From: Pseudomonadota bacterium
GTDB lineage: Bacteria; Pseudomonadota; Alphaproteobacteria; Rhizobiales; Beijerinckiaceae
NCBI GenBank assembly: GCA_021804825.1
Contig: JAJZGX010000010.1
Coordinates: 1-40,774, forward strand
Length of the DNA: 40,774 nt
Reading direction: 5' to 3'
The position numbers and the translations under genes were made by a program. Of this stretch, positions 22,193 through 30,401 are shown one piece after another; the stretch's first letter is position 1; each line of letters opens with the position of its first letter. Under the pieces are notes generated by a model. That model saw nothing but the letters and a program-made list of their open reading frames with translations. It was not told where the DNA came from and made no database searches.

Positions 22193-24315
22193 GGCGCGCC
22201 GTCCGCGTCAAGGCTCAACCGCACTTTGCAATCGTGCACCGCGGCCCCGCCCAAGGGCGCCACAGGTTCGGCGTTGGTCAAGGTGTTGATGCCGCCACCA
22301 TCGGCAAAGGCATGATTGGGCCAGATGCCCTCGGAAATCAGGACGCCGGGTTGCGCCCTGTCGACCACCCTAGCGCGCAACCGAACCTGACCGCGCGGGC
22401 TTTCCAGCCGCACCATCATCGCGTCCTTGATGTTCAGACGCGCTGCGTCGAGGGAGTGCACCAGCACCATCGGCTCGCCTTCGGCCTTGAGCGAGCTTGG
22501 TGTCTTGTTGAAACTCGAATTCAGAAAATTATGCGCCGGACTGGTCGCCAACTGGAATGGATAGGTGGCATCGTCGCGCTCGTTGACGGGCCAATGATCA
22601 GGAAAGCCCGGCATGGCAGAAAATGCTGTGGACGGCGCGTCAGCATCGGCGGCGGCGGCGTGCCAATCCGCCTTCAGCCTGAACTTGCCATCGGGCCAGG
22701 CAAACCCGGCGCTGAAATGCGCAGCGTCAAACTCCGGCTGCACATCGAGAAATGTGTCGTTGCCGAAGGCTTGCCTGCCGCCCCATCCGGACGCCCGCAG
22801 CACCTGCTCGATCATGTCTGCCGCGCTGGCCTCGAACGCGGCATGGCGCGCCCCGAGCCTGGCCGCGAGCGCAACGATCACGTCGCGGTTGGAGCGACAT
22901 TCGCCCGGCGGTGGCACCAGTTTGGGCCCCAGCGAGAGATGCTGGTGGCCGCCGCCGCAATAGATGTCGTCATGCTCGGTGAACATGGTGGCCGGCAGCA
23001 CGACGTCGGCCATGGCGGCAGTCTCGGTCATGAACTGCTCATGGACGACCGTAAAAAGATCGTTGCGGGCGAAACCTTGGCGCACGCGCGTCTGGTCGGG
23101 AGCCACCGACATGGGGTTGGTATTTTGAATCAGCAGCGCCCGCACCGGCACGCCGCCCTTCAAAGCATCCGGGTCATTGCAAAGCACCGCGCCGATGCGC
23201 GACTGGTCGAGCGCCCGAATGCTGTCATCGCGCGCGTCATGGGCTTCAAGCAGGCTCTGGTCGAGATGAAAAATGCCGGAATTGGAATGGAAGGCACCAC
23301 CGCCGCGGTGTTGCCAGGCGCCGCTGACCACAGGCACGCACAAAGCCGCGTGCATGTTGGTCGCGCCATTGCGTTGCCGGGTGAACCCATAACCAAGCCG
23401 GAAAAAGCTGTTCTTGTGCGTGCCGACCAGCCGCGCAAAGGCCTCGATGTCGGCGACGCCAAGCCCGGTGATCGCCGCTGCCCATTCCGGCGTGCGGGTC
23501 TGAAGGTGCGCTTCGAGGCCTGCCGGATCATCGCCGTAGCGCGCGAGATAGGCGCGGTCGGCCAGACCATCACGAAACAACACGTGCATGACGGCACAAG
23601 CCAGCGCGCCATCGCTGCCGGGCTTCAGGCAAAGCGCCAGATCGGCCTGGCGCAGGGTCGCGGTTTGATAGACATCGATGGCAATGATTTTGGTGCCGCG
23701 GGTGCGGCGCGCCCGCACCGCATGAGACAGGGCGTTGATCTGGGTGGCGGCGGCGTTGGTGCCCCAGAACACGATGCAATCGGCATCGGCCATTTCGCGG
23801 GGATCTACGCCCCTGATGGCCCCTGCCCCGGCGCGATAGCCAGCCCAGGCCATGTTGACGCAAATGGATTCATAAAACCGGCTGTAGCGCTTGACGTGGG
23901 TGAGGGCATTGATGCCATCACGCATGACGCGGCCCATGGTGCCGGCGTAATAATAGGGCCAGATTGCCTCGGCCCCATGCTCTGATTCAATCGCAAGAAA
24001 GCGGCTGGCCACCAGATCGAGCGCTTCATCCCAACTGACCCGCTGAAATGCCCCTGAACCTTTGTCACCCTTGCGAATCAGCGGATAGAGCAAGCGCTCG
24101 GGATGATCGGCGCGCTCGCCATAACGCGCCACCTTGGCGCAGATGACGCCATTCGTGTAGGTCTGCGAGCGGTTGGCGTAAACACGCCCGATCTTGCCAT
24201 CGCTGCGCCGTTCAAGATCCAGCGCGCAAACCGAAGGGCAATCATGCGGGCAGGTCGTGCTGACCAGCCCTGCCGTTTCCGCATCAAGCTTCGATGATAC
24301 CGCTCGACGCGCCAT
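22189..24315 (-). CDS. Molybdopterin oxidoreductase (formate dehydrogenase/BisC-like superfamily)
   Basis: A 708-residue single-subunit member of the DMSO-reductase superfamily. The N-terminal [4Fe-4S] motif is C22-x3-C26-x3-C30-x28-C59 (CPHDCPSVC then VICAK). The catalytic-cofactor region includes WGTNAAATQINAL, and the likely metal ligand is Cys152 in YESICVNMAW. The C-terminal molydopterin dinucleotide-binding domain begins near YPFQLATSPAHNFLNSSF. There is no Tat signal, so it is probably cytoplasmic. No partner subunit or chaperone gene is nearby. The 9-bp gap to the upstream PBP1A gene suggests a shared transcript, but a functional link is not obvious. Substrate unknown. Confidence 0.9.
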   Translation of the reverse strand: MARRAVSSKLDAETAGLVSTTCPHDCPSVCALDLERRSDGKIGRVYANRSQTYTNGVICAKVARYGERADHPERLLYPLIRKGDKGSGAFQRVSWDEALDLVASRFLAIESEHGAEAIWPYYYAGTMGRVMRDGINALTHVKRYSRFYESICVNMAWAGYRAGAGAIRGVDPREMADADCIVFWGTNAAATQINALSHAVRARRTRGTKIIAIDVYQTATLRQADLALCLKPGSDGALACAVMHVLFRDGLADRAYLARYGDDPAGLEAHLQTRTPEWAAAITGLGVADIEAFARLVGTHKNSFFRLGYGFTRQRNGATNMHAALCVPVVSGAWQHRGGGAFHSNSGIFHLDQSLLEAHDARDDSIRALDQSRIGAVLCNDPDALKGGVPVRALLIQNTNPMSVAPDQTRVRQGFARNDLFTVVHEQFMTETAAMADVVLPATMFTEHDDIYCGGGHQHLSLGPKLVPPPGECRSNRDVIVALAARLGARHAAFEASAADMIEQVLRASGWGGRQAFGNDTFLDVQPEFDAAHFSAGFAWPDGKFRLKADWHAAAADADAPSTAFSAMPGFPDHWPVNERDDATYPFQLATSPAHNFLNSSFNKTPSSLKAEGEPMVLVHSLDAARLNIKDAMMVRLESPRGQVRLRARVVDRAQPGVLISEGIWPNHAFADGGGINTLTNAEPVAPLGGAAVHDCKVRLSLDADGAP

Positions 24316-24324
24316 GCTGCGCCC

Positions 24325-26739
24325 TCAATAAAGCCCGCCGGTGCCCGACCCCACCGCCTGATCGGTGCTGCGGTTGGCGGATGAATTTGCAGGTTGCGGT
24401 GCAGCAGCGCCAACCATGTGATCGGGCGGGGCCGTGCCCGGCTTGAAGGCTTCGAGAATCGTGCCCGTCCCGGAGGCCCGCAGGCCGGTATGCGGATCGA
24501 CGCTGATCAGCTTGATGCCCGGCGGCGGCCGGAAGGGAACATCGGGCTTGTTCTTCAGCGCGACTTCCATGAAATCGCGGAACACCGGCGCGGTAAAGTC
24601 GGCGGCCTGAGCCTTTGAGCCCATCGATTGCGGCTTGTCGTAGCCCATGAACACACCGGCGGCCAGATCGGGCGAATAGCCGATAAACCACAAATCCTTG
24701 GCGTCATTGCTGGTGCCGGTCTTGCCAGCCAGATGCTTGCCAACGGCCTTGATCTTGATGCCCGTGCCACGTTGCACCACACCTTCGAGGATCGATGTCA
24801 TCTGGTAGGCGGTCATCGGATCAACGACTTGCGAGCGATTATCGACCAGTTTGGGCTCCGGCTGATCATGCCACGTCGCGGCATTGCAGGTGGCGCAGCC
24901 ACGCTTGTCATGACGATAAATGGTGTTGCCGTAACGATCCTGGATGCGGTCGATCAGGGTTGGCGTGATCTTGATGCCGCCATTGTCGATCATCGAATAC
25001 CCGGTCACCAGTTTCAGCAATGTCGTATCGCCGGCCCCCAATGCGAAGGCATATTCATTGGGCAGGCTGTCATAAATGCCAAAACGCTTGGCATATTCGG
25101 AAATCATCGGCATGCCGATGTCGAGCGCGAGGCGCACCGTCATCTGATTGATGGAATGTTCGATCGCAAAGCGCAAGGTGCGCGGCCCCAGCGACTTTTT
25201 CTCGAAATTATGAGGCGTCCAATAGCCTCTGCCATTGCCAAGCGGAATGGAGATCGGTTCATCCAGAATGATCGAGCTTGGTGTGTAACCATTGTCGAGC
25301 GCGGCAATGTAGATGAAGGGCTTGAAGGTCGAGCCTGGCTGGCGCTCGGCCTGCGTGGCCCGGTTGAACTTGGATTGTTCAAACGAAAAGCCGCCGACCA
25401 TGGCGAGAACCCGGCCCGTGTGCGGGTCCATCACCACCATCGCGCCTTCAATCTTGGGGACTTGACGCAGGTCATAGCTGCCCGATTGTTTGGCATCGGG
25501 CGCAACATAGATGACATCGCCGGGATGCAGCGCCACATTCACCTTGCCCTTGTGCGTCCAACGCATCCCCGCCAGGGGAATGGTGCCCGTGGTGCGCTGC
25601 GTGGACAATTGGCCCGACGACAAAAATGGTGGCCGCAGGCCGATCGTGGCGCTGGTCGGCGTGGTGGCAAGCACCACGGCCATCTGCCAGGGCGCGATAT
25701 CATTCAGCGCCGGCACAGCGGCCAGAGACACGCCCCAATCGGGAGAAATGTTGATCGAGGTGACCGGGCCACGCCAACCATGCTGCTCATCGAAACGCAC
25801 CAGCCCGCGCACCAGAGCCTGACGCGCCATTTCCTGCATTTTCGGATCGAAGGTGGTGTGAACCTGAAGGCCGCCCTCATAGAGCTTTTTTTCGCCATAG
25901 CGGGCAACGAGTTCGCGGCGCACTTCTTCGGTGAAATAATCGCTGGCGACCACCCGTTGCTTCAGCACGCGCGGATCAACCCCGAGCGGCTGCGCCTTGG
26001 CGGCGTCGCCGTCAGCCTTGGAAACATAGCCATTGGCGACCATGCGATCGATCACGTAATTGCGCCGATCAATGGCCTTTTGTGTATCCCGGAAGGGCTG
26101 GTAATTGTTCGGGCCTTTGGGCAGCCCCGCCAGATAAGCCATCTGGGCGATGGTCAGCTGGTCAACGCTCTCGTTATAATAATTCAGCGCGGCGGCGGCG
26201 ATGCCGTAATTATGCAGGCCAAGATAAATCTGGTTGAGATAAAGTTCGAGAATCTTGTCCTTCGAGAAGGTCGACTCGATTCTGATCGCCAGAATGGCTT
26301 CCTTGATCTTGCGCGTGATAGTCACGGCATCTGTCAGGAAAAAATTCTTGGCAACCTGCTGGGTGATCGTGGAGGCACCCTGAATGTGTCGCCCGCCTTC
26401 AACCAGCACGATCAAAGCCCGCAAAACGCCTTTGGGATCGATGCCGTGATGTGTGTAGAAATGCTTGTCCTCTGCCGAGATGAAGGCGTCGCGCACCAGC
26501 GGCGGGATCGCCGAAATGGGCAGAAAAATGCGCCGTTCCTTGGAATATTCGCCCAAAATCGTGCCGTCGCTGGCGTAAATGCGCGACATGACCGGCGGTT
26601 CGTAGTTTTTCAGCTGGGTGTAATCTGGCAAATGCTGCTCGAAGCGCCAGATAATCACGGCGCCAACGCCTGCGCCAAGCACAAATAAAATCGCCGCTGT
26701 CGCGAAAATAAAGCCGAAAATACGGGCAATGCCTGACAT
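24325..26739 (-). CDS. mrcA: Penicillin-binding protein 1A (bifunctional)
   Basis: An 804-residue class A PBP that polymerises and cross-links peptidoglycan in the periplasm while anchored by an N-terminal helix (about 8-30). The glycosyltransferase domain has Glu90 in SAEDKHFYTHHGID, and QGASTITQQVAKNFFL. A PBP1A-type OB-like insert (about 300-420) follows. The transpeptidase domain has Ser470-x-x-Lys473 (PGSTFKP), an SxN motif in IEHSINQM, and Lys673 in KTGTSNDAKDLWF. A disordered Pro/Ala-rich tail ends the protein. A TTAG-N7-TTAAC sequence lies 120 bp upstream. Confidence 0.95.
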   Translation of the reverse strand: MSGIARIFGFIFATAAILFVLGAGVGAVIIWRFEQHLPDYTQLKNYEPPVMSRIYASDGTILGEYSKERRIFLPISAIPPLVRDAFISAEDKHFYTHHGIDPKGVLRALIVLVEGGRHIQGASTITQQVAKNFFLTDAVTITRKIKEAILAIRIESTFSKDKILELYLNQIYLGLHNYGIAAAALNYYNESVDQLTIAQMAYLAGLPKGPNNYQPFRDTQKAIDRRNYVIDRMVANGYVSKADGDAAKAQPLGVDPRVLKQRVVASDYFTEEVRRELVARYGEKKLYEGGLQVHTTFDPKMQEMARQALVRGLVRFDEQHGWRGPVTSINISPDWGVSLAAVPALNDIAPWQMAVVLATTPTSATIGLRPPFLSSGQLSTQRTTGTIPLAGMRWTHKGKVNVALHPGDVIYVAPDAKQSGSYDLRQVPKIEGAMVVMDPHTGRVLAMVGGFSFEQSKFNRATQAERQPGSTFKPFIYIAALDNGYTPSSIILDEPISIPLGNGRGYWTPHNFEKKSLGPRTLRFAIEHSINQMTVRLALDIGMPMISEYAKRFGIYDSLPNEYAFALGAGDTTLLKLVTGYSMIDNGGIKITPTLIDRIQDRYGNTIYRHDKRGCATCNAATWHDQPEPKLVDNRSQVVDPMTAYQMTSILEGVVQRGTGIKIKAVGKHLAGKTGTSNDAKDLWFIGYSPDLAAGVFMGYDKPQSMGSKAQAADFTAPVFRDFMEVALKNKPDVPFRPPPGIKLISVDPHTGLRASGTGTILEAFKPGTAPPDHMVGAAAPQPANSSANRSTDQAVGSGTGGLY

Positions 26740-26858
26740 ATAAGCGCAATCCGGTGTCTAAAGAACGGAACAAATTGGACGGCCAACCCGCCCCAAACTC
26801 TTCACGCGCAACCGCAGCCAATCCAAAGGACCGCAGAAGCGCTGCCGCCAAGCGTCGA

Positions 26859-26874
26859 TTAGCACAAAGTTAAC
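26859..26874. promoter_or_regulatory. Imperfect CtrA-like site upstream of PBP1A
   Basis: TTAGCACAAAGTTAAC differs from TTAA-N7-TTAAC by one base. It lies 120 bp before the PBP1A start in the only non-repetitive part of this intergenic region. Chance occurrence is quite possible. Confidence 0.25.
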
Positions 26875-26967
26875 GCAGCGCCAAACGCTAGCCGACAGTT
26901 GCAGCAAAAGCTTTTTGGTTTGGTGCCGACATGACCACGCGACAGCGACCCTCGCGCGCCCATCGCC

Positions 26968-27071
26968 GTCATTGCGAGGAGCACAGCGACGAAGCAACCT
27001 AGGGGTTTGGGGGTTGCTGCGGCGATGGTGCCACGAAACCCCTAGGTTGCTTCGCTGTCGCTCGCAATGAC
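26968..27071. repeat. Palindromic repeat, array copy 1
   Basis: Left arm GTCATTGCGAGGAGC...GAAGCAACCTAGGGGTTT and right arm AAACCCCTAGGTTGCTTCGC...CTCGCAATGAC are near-perfect inverted complements about 38 bp long, around a ~25-bp centre GCTGCGGCGATGGTGCCAC. Such GTCATTGCGAG-type elements are widespread in alphaproteobacterial intergenic DNA. No transposase is adjacent. The tail GATGAGCACACACC follows. Confidence 0.93.
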
Positions 27072-27098
27072 GGGGGATGAGCACACACCATCACCGCC

Positions 27099-27203
27099 GT
27101 CATTGCGAGGAGCGTAGCGACGAAGCAACCTAGGGGTTTGGGGAATTGCTGCGGCGATGGTGCCACGAAACCCCTAGGTTGCTTCGCTTACGCTCGCAAT
27201 GAC
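27099..27203. repeat. Palindromic repeat, array copy 2
   Basis: Almost identical to copy 1 over its full length, including the centre GCTGCGGCGATGGTGCCAC, with paired changes in the arms (GCGTAGCGAC opposite TTACGCTCGC). Preceded by CACCGCC as in the other copies; its downstream flank lacks the GCACACA tail. Confidence 0.93.
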
Positions 27204-27235
27204 GACGTTGTTGATATCACCTAAACTCCATCGCC

Positions 27236-27340
27236 GTCATTGCGAGGAGCACAGCGACGAAGCAACCTAGGGGGCTCGGAGATTGCTGCGGCGATGGTGC
27301 CACGAAACCCCTGGGTTGCTTCGCTTGCGCTCGCAATGAC
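27236..27340. repeat. Palindromic repeat, array copy 3
   Basis: Same arms and centre as copies 1 and 2, except that the left inner arm reads CTAGGGGGCTCGGAGATT, a variant shared with the diverged copy near 10.6 kb. Followed by GATGGAGGAGCACACACC and then by a truncated start of a further unit (CATCGCCGTCATGGCGACG at 27361). Confidence 0.93.
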
Positions 27341-27399
27341 GATGGAGGAGCACACACCTTCATCGCCGTCATGGCGACGCGCTTGCACAACCCGCGATT

Positions 27400-28182
27400 T
27401 CAGCCTTGGCGTGCGGCTTTCAATTCGGCCCTTGCGCCCAACCGCAGCAGCAGGCTGTCATTGCAAACCGTGCACCAGTTGAAGCCGAGCTTCACCATGG
27501 ACGCGGCTTTTGCGCCGGAAAAGGTATAAATCCCCGCCGACTTCTTGTGTGCCTGAACCCGCGCGACAATGTGGCGCAAGGCCTCATCCAGCACTGGGCT
27601 GTCGGGGTTGACATGGTCGCCCTTCGAGAGGGCGATGGACAGGTCGGAGGGGCCGACAAACACGCCATCAATGCCAGTAACACCGAGAATGTCGTCGAGC
27701 GCGTCGAGCGCCTCACGCGTTTCGATCATCGCGATCGCCAATTGGAAACCATTGGCCGCCTTGAGATAATCGGCTTGCGGCATGCCGGTCAGTGTCAGCG
27801 CCCGGGCCGGGCCCCATGAGCGCTCGCCCTGCGGCGGATATTTCGCAAAAGCTGCGAAAGCCTTGGCATCGGCAAGATTGTTGATCATCGGCGCGATGAC
27901 CGCCGCGGCGCCGAAATCATAGAGCCGCGACACTGTTGCGAAATCACCGACCGGGATGCGCACGATGCAAGGCTTTCCGGCCAGCGTCACATGGGTGATG
28001 CCGCGCTGGACGGAGGCAATGTCATGGGCGCCATGCTGCATGTCGAGCACGACTGTGTCGAAGCCTTCGCGCACCATGGTCTCGGCGAGCATGGGCTCGG
28101 CAAAACTGCTCCAGGCCGACATGACAGGCTTGCCGCTCTTCAGCGCCTCGCCCAAGTGACTTAGCGGTGCAGCACCTGTCAT
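27400..28182 (-). CDS. HpcH/HpaI-family aldolase
   Basis: A 260-residue class II (metal-dependent) pyruvate aldolase of the 2,4-dihydroxyhept-2-ene-1,7-dioate aldolase family. Seen: [28 protein letters not shown] with base His50, Arg75 in CIVRIP, metal ligands Glu154 (AMIETREAL) and Asp180 ([10 protein letters not shown]), and the [12 protein letters not shown] strand. GGGAGG precedes the ATG. Such enzymes cleave or form hydroxy-keto acids in aromatic or sugar-acid breakdown. It occupies the position after rpmA where a GNAT gene and obgE often lie in relatives; the 30-bp gap allows co-transcription with rplU-rpmA. Confidence 0.9.
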   Translation of the reverse strand: MTGAAPLSHLGEALKSGKPVMSAWSSFAEPMLAETMVREGFDTVVLDMQHGAHDIASVQRGITHVTLAGKPCIVRIPVGDFATVSRLYDFGAAAVIAPMINNLADAKAFAAFAKYPPQGERSWGPARALTLTGMPQADYLKAANGFQLAIAMIETREALDALDDILGVTGIDGVFVGPSDLSIALSKGDHVNPDSPVLDEALRHIVARVQAHKKSAGIYTFSGAKAASMVKLGFNWCTVCNDSLLLRLGARAELKAARQG

Positions 28183-28212
28183 ATCAGCCTCCCTGAAGCC
28201 TTGTTGTTCTGA

Positions 28213-28485
28213 TTATTCGGCGGCCTTGGCAACAGCAGGAACCACCGAGACAAAGGCGCGACCACCCTGGCTCTGCTTGAAGAGCACGGTGCCCTCAGTC
28301 AGTGCAAACAAAGTGTGGTCGACACCCATGCCGACATTGCTGCCGGGGTGCCATTTGGTGCCGCGCTGACGGATGATGATATTGCCGCCAATCACGTGTT
28401 CGCCGCCAAATTTCTTGACGCCAAGCCGGCGACCGTCAGAGTCGCGACCGTTGCGGGATGAACCGCCTGCCTTTTTATGAGCCAT
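28213..28485 (-). CDS. rpmA: 50S ribosomal protein L27 (bL27)
   Basis: A 90-residue ribosomal protein at the peptidyl-transferase centre. N-terminus [29 protein letters not shown] is standard, with no cleavable extension. [30 protein letters not shown] follows, all typical. The C-terminus is alanine-rich. GGAGC precedes the ATG. It lies 60 bp after rplU in the conserved L21-L27 order. Confidence 0.97.
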   Translation of the reverse strand: MAHKKAGGSSRNGRDSDGRRLGVKKFGGEHVIGGNIIIRQRGTKWHPGSNVGMGVDHTLFALTEGTVLFKQSQGGRAFVSVVPAVAKAAE

Positions 28486-28545
28486 TGTTCTGCTCCTTCA
28501 TTTCCGTAACCGCGCACGTGGCGCTGCATTCGCTCAATTTCAGCT

Positions 28546-29259
28546 TCATTCGCCGAGGGTTGCGGCGCGCTTCTGATCAACCTTGGCGCGGGGACCCTTG
28601 CCGGCCATCAATTCGCCAGCCTGTTCGCGCCAATGATCGCGCTCGGCGCGGCCCTTGAAACCAACTTCGTGCTCGATGCCGTCGATGTCAGCCTGATTCA
28701 TCGCCACCACCTGCCAGAAGTGATGGATGCCCAGTGCATAAAGCTTCTTGGCAATGGTCGGGCCGACGCCTCCGATCAGTTCGAGATCATCAGCTTCGCC
28801 GATGGCCTTGTCGAGCTTCTGGAACTTCGTGGTGTCGAGCCCGGCAGCCTTGGCAGCAGCCACAGAGGCCGCAGCATTGGCGGCAATGCCGGCATGGTCA
28901 TGATCTGTCGCAACGGGCGTTGCGGCCTTGGCCGATGGCCTGGCGCCGCCCGTGAGGAATTCCATGATCCGCACCTGCGTCATCTCCTGACGATGGCCGC
29001 GCTTGCGCTTGGAATTCTGCCGACGACGCTTCTTGAAGGCAATTGATTTGGCGGCGCGCTTGTGGCCGATGATTTCGGCCGCGACCGATGCACCCGCTAC
29101 CAAAGGTGACCCGATATGGGTTCCCGTGGCATCGCTCAGCGCCAGCACTTCATTGAAACTGATGACATCGCCCAGCGCACCCGGCAGGGCCATGACAGAA
29201 ATCTTGTCTTCGGCGGCAACACGATATTGTTTGCCGCCGGTTTTGAAAATTGCGAACAT
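28546..29259 (-). CDS. rplU: 50S ribosomal protein L21 (bL21) fused to a helix-hairpin-helix tail
   Basis: A 237-residue protein. The start MFAIFKTGGKQYRVA is the canonical L21 N-terminus and is preceded by AAGGAAAAACG; the longer in-frame start is rejected. Residues 1-103 are a complete L21 domain, including KRRRQNSKRKRGHRQ, which binds 23S rRNA. An Ala-rich linker (105-155) leads to a second domain (about 157-220): DDLELIGGVGPTIAKKLYALGIHHFWQVV, then IEHEVGFKGRAERDHW. This is the helix-hairpin-helix-type module also seen at the C-terminus of NuoE and some L21 proteins of this order. Its role is not established; nucleic-acid contact is plausible. Confidence 0.95.
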   Translation of the reverse strand: MFAIFKTGGKQYRVAAEDKISVMALPGALGDVISFNEVLALSDATGTHIGSPLVAGASVAAEIIGHKRAAKSIAFKKRRRQNSKRKRGHRQEMTQVRIMEFLTGGARPSAKAATPVATDHDHAGIAANAAASVAAAKAAGLDTTKFQKLDKAIGEADDLELIGGVGPTIAKKLYALGIHHFWQVVAMNQADIDGIEHEVGFKGRAERDHWREQAGELMAGKGPRAKVDQKRAATLGE

Positions 29260-29374
29260 CGTTTTTCCTTCGTGTTCATACCAGCTCTGCCACATCTGCG
29301 ACGCGGCGGCTGGCTTTTTGGCAAAACTTACCGACGATTATCCGAAGTTCACTCCGGCCCCGAGAGGCCATAGC

Positions 29375-29398
29375 AAAAAGCGGCCCGATGAGCCGCCC
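29375..29398 (-). terminator. GC hairpin plus T5 in the rplU leader (attenuator or 5' stabiliser)
   Basis: On the minus strand GCGGC-TCATCGG-GCCGC is followed by TTTTT, an intrinsic-terminator shape pointing toward rplU, 116 nt before its ATG. No upstream minus-strand gene exists for it to terminate, so it may act in the L21 leader. The very short distance from the predicted transcription start argues for caution. Confidence 0.45.
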
Positions 29399-29410
29399 TC
29401 GAATGGCTGC

Positions 29411-29439
29411 TGTTTAATGCGACGTCAGCATGAAGTCAA
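29411..29439 (-). promoter_or_regulatory. Candidate sigma-70 promoter for rplU-rpmA
   Basis: On the minus strand TTGACT (29439-29434), a 17-bp spacer and TAAACA (29416-29411) match -35/-10 elements. The site lies about 150 bp before the rplU start in the otherwise gene-free 390-bp region between rplU and the divergent acetate transporter gene. Beyond this promoter and the leader hairpin I see nothing else in that gap. Confidence 0.45.
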
Positions 29440-29649
29440 CCTGCGGTGCCAGCAGAGCAGGTTGCTTATTTGTGCACCACTACGCCTTTTTGACTGGCAA
29501 ATTTGGGCTAAAGTCTGGCTTTTCTTACCAAGCTGTTAATGGCTAAACAAAGAGCGACTGGATGTCTCGCTCGTCAGGGCGAGAGTTTGGCCAAAAATCA
29601 TAGTCCAACGCCGGCGTTCGAGCGACGGCTTCATGGGGGAGACAAATAC

Positions 29650-30207
29650 ATGAAAATCGGAAATCCTGCGCCGGTAGGCCTGTTTGGCTTTGGTGTCACA
29701 ACCTGGCTGCTCAGCTCCATCAATGCCGGCATCATGCCGGGCTCGGCTGTGCCGATGGTGCTCGCCAGCGCTTTTGCTTTCGGCGGAACCGCCCAACTTC
29801 TCGCTGGTCTGATGGAAGCGCCGCGCGGCAATACCTTCGGCTTCGTCGCCTTCTGTTCTTATGGCGCGTTCTGGATCACCTTCGGCCTGTTCGTTGAATT
29901 CTTCGCCAAGGGTGTGCCCGGTTCGGCTGTTGGCACATGGTTGCTGCTCTGGGCCGTGTTCACAGCCTTCATGTTCATCGGCACCTTCGCCCTGAACAAG
30001 ATGCTGCAGATCATTTTCGGGCTGCTGCTCATCACCTTCCTTTTGCTGGGCTTTGGCGAATTCGGCATGGGCTCGCTGCATACGCTTGGCGGCTATTTCG
30101 GCCTCGCAACCGCTGTTGCAGCCATGTATCTCGGCGGCGCTGAAGTCATCAACGAAGTCTTTGGCCGCACCGTGTTGCCGATTGGCGCACCCGCACCCAA
30201 GGCCTGA
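29650..30207 (+). CDS. satP: Acetate/succinate transporter, GPR1/FUN34/YaaH (SatP) family
   Basis: A 185-residue inner-membrane protein with six predicted hydrophobic helices. The start MKIGNPAPVGLFGFG is set by GGGGGAGAC upstream and by the NPAPxGL family signature at residues 5-11; an ATG far upstream gives an unrelated hydrophilic extension. GTAQLLAGLMEAPRGNTFGFVAF and FALNKMLQIIFGLLLITFLLLG are further family segments. It is followed by its own strong terminator and then acetyl-CoA synthetase. Together they form an uptake-and-activation module for acetate. Confidence 0.9.
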   Translation: MKIGNPAPVGLFGFGVTTWLLSSINAGIMPGSAVPMVLASAFAFGGTAQLLAGLMEAPRGNTFGFVAFCSYGAFWITFGLFVEFFAKGVPGSAVGTWLLLWAVFTAFMFIGTFALNKMLQIIFGLLLITFLLLGFGEFGMGSLHTLGGYFGLATAVAAMYLGGAEVINEVFGRTVLPIGAPAPKA

Positions 30208-30224
30208 GTTGAGGTCAAACAACA

Positions 30225-30268
30225 AGGCGGGGGCCTGCGCGCACAGCGGGAGCCCCCGCTTCTTTTTT
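30225..30268 (+). terminator. Intrinsic terminator of satP
   Basis: An 8-bp stem GCGGGGGC (30227-30234) / GCCCCCGC (30252-30259) extended by weaker pairs, 17-nt loop, then TTCTTTTTT. Starts about 20 bp after the stop. Confidence 0.8.
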
Positions 30269-30401
30269 CAAAGCGCGTACCAATATGCTGGCCAAGGTTC
30301 GGCGAAACTGCCTAGAATGACTTGGCTGGCGATCTACAACTCCAGATGGCGGCGGTGAACCCGCGGCGGAGTCCAGTGAAACCTTCAGGGAGTATGCCAC
30401 T

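Noticed and set aside
24628-26688. 686-codon open frame on the plus strand opposite PBP1A (also 583 codons opposite the molybdopterin gene and 519 opposite serA)
   Set aside because: They are mirror frames of well-recognised genes in GC-rich DNA, rich in Arg/His/Gly, with no family motifs and no ribosome-binding sites.
26968-27340. CRISPR array interpretation of the regularly spaced repeats
   Set aside because: Repeats are ~105 bp palindromes with only 27-32 bp between them, partly similar to one another; there are no cas genes and a fourth copy lies far away.
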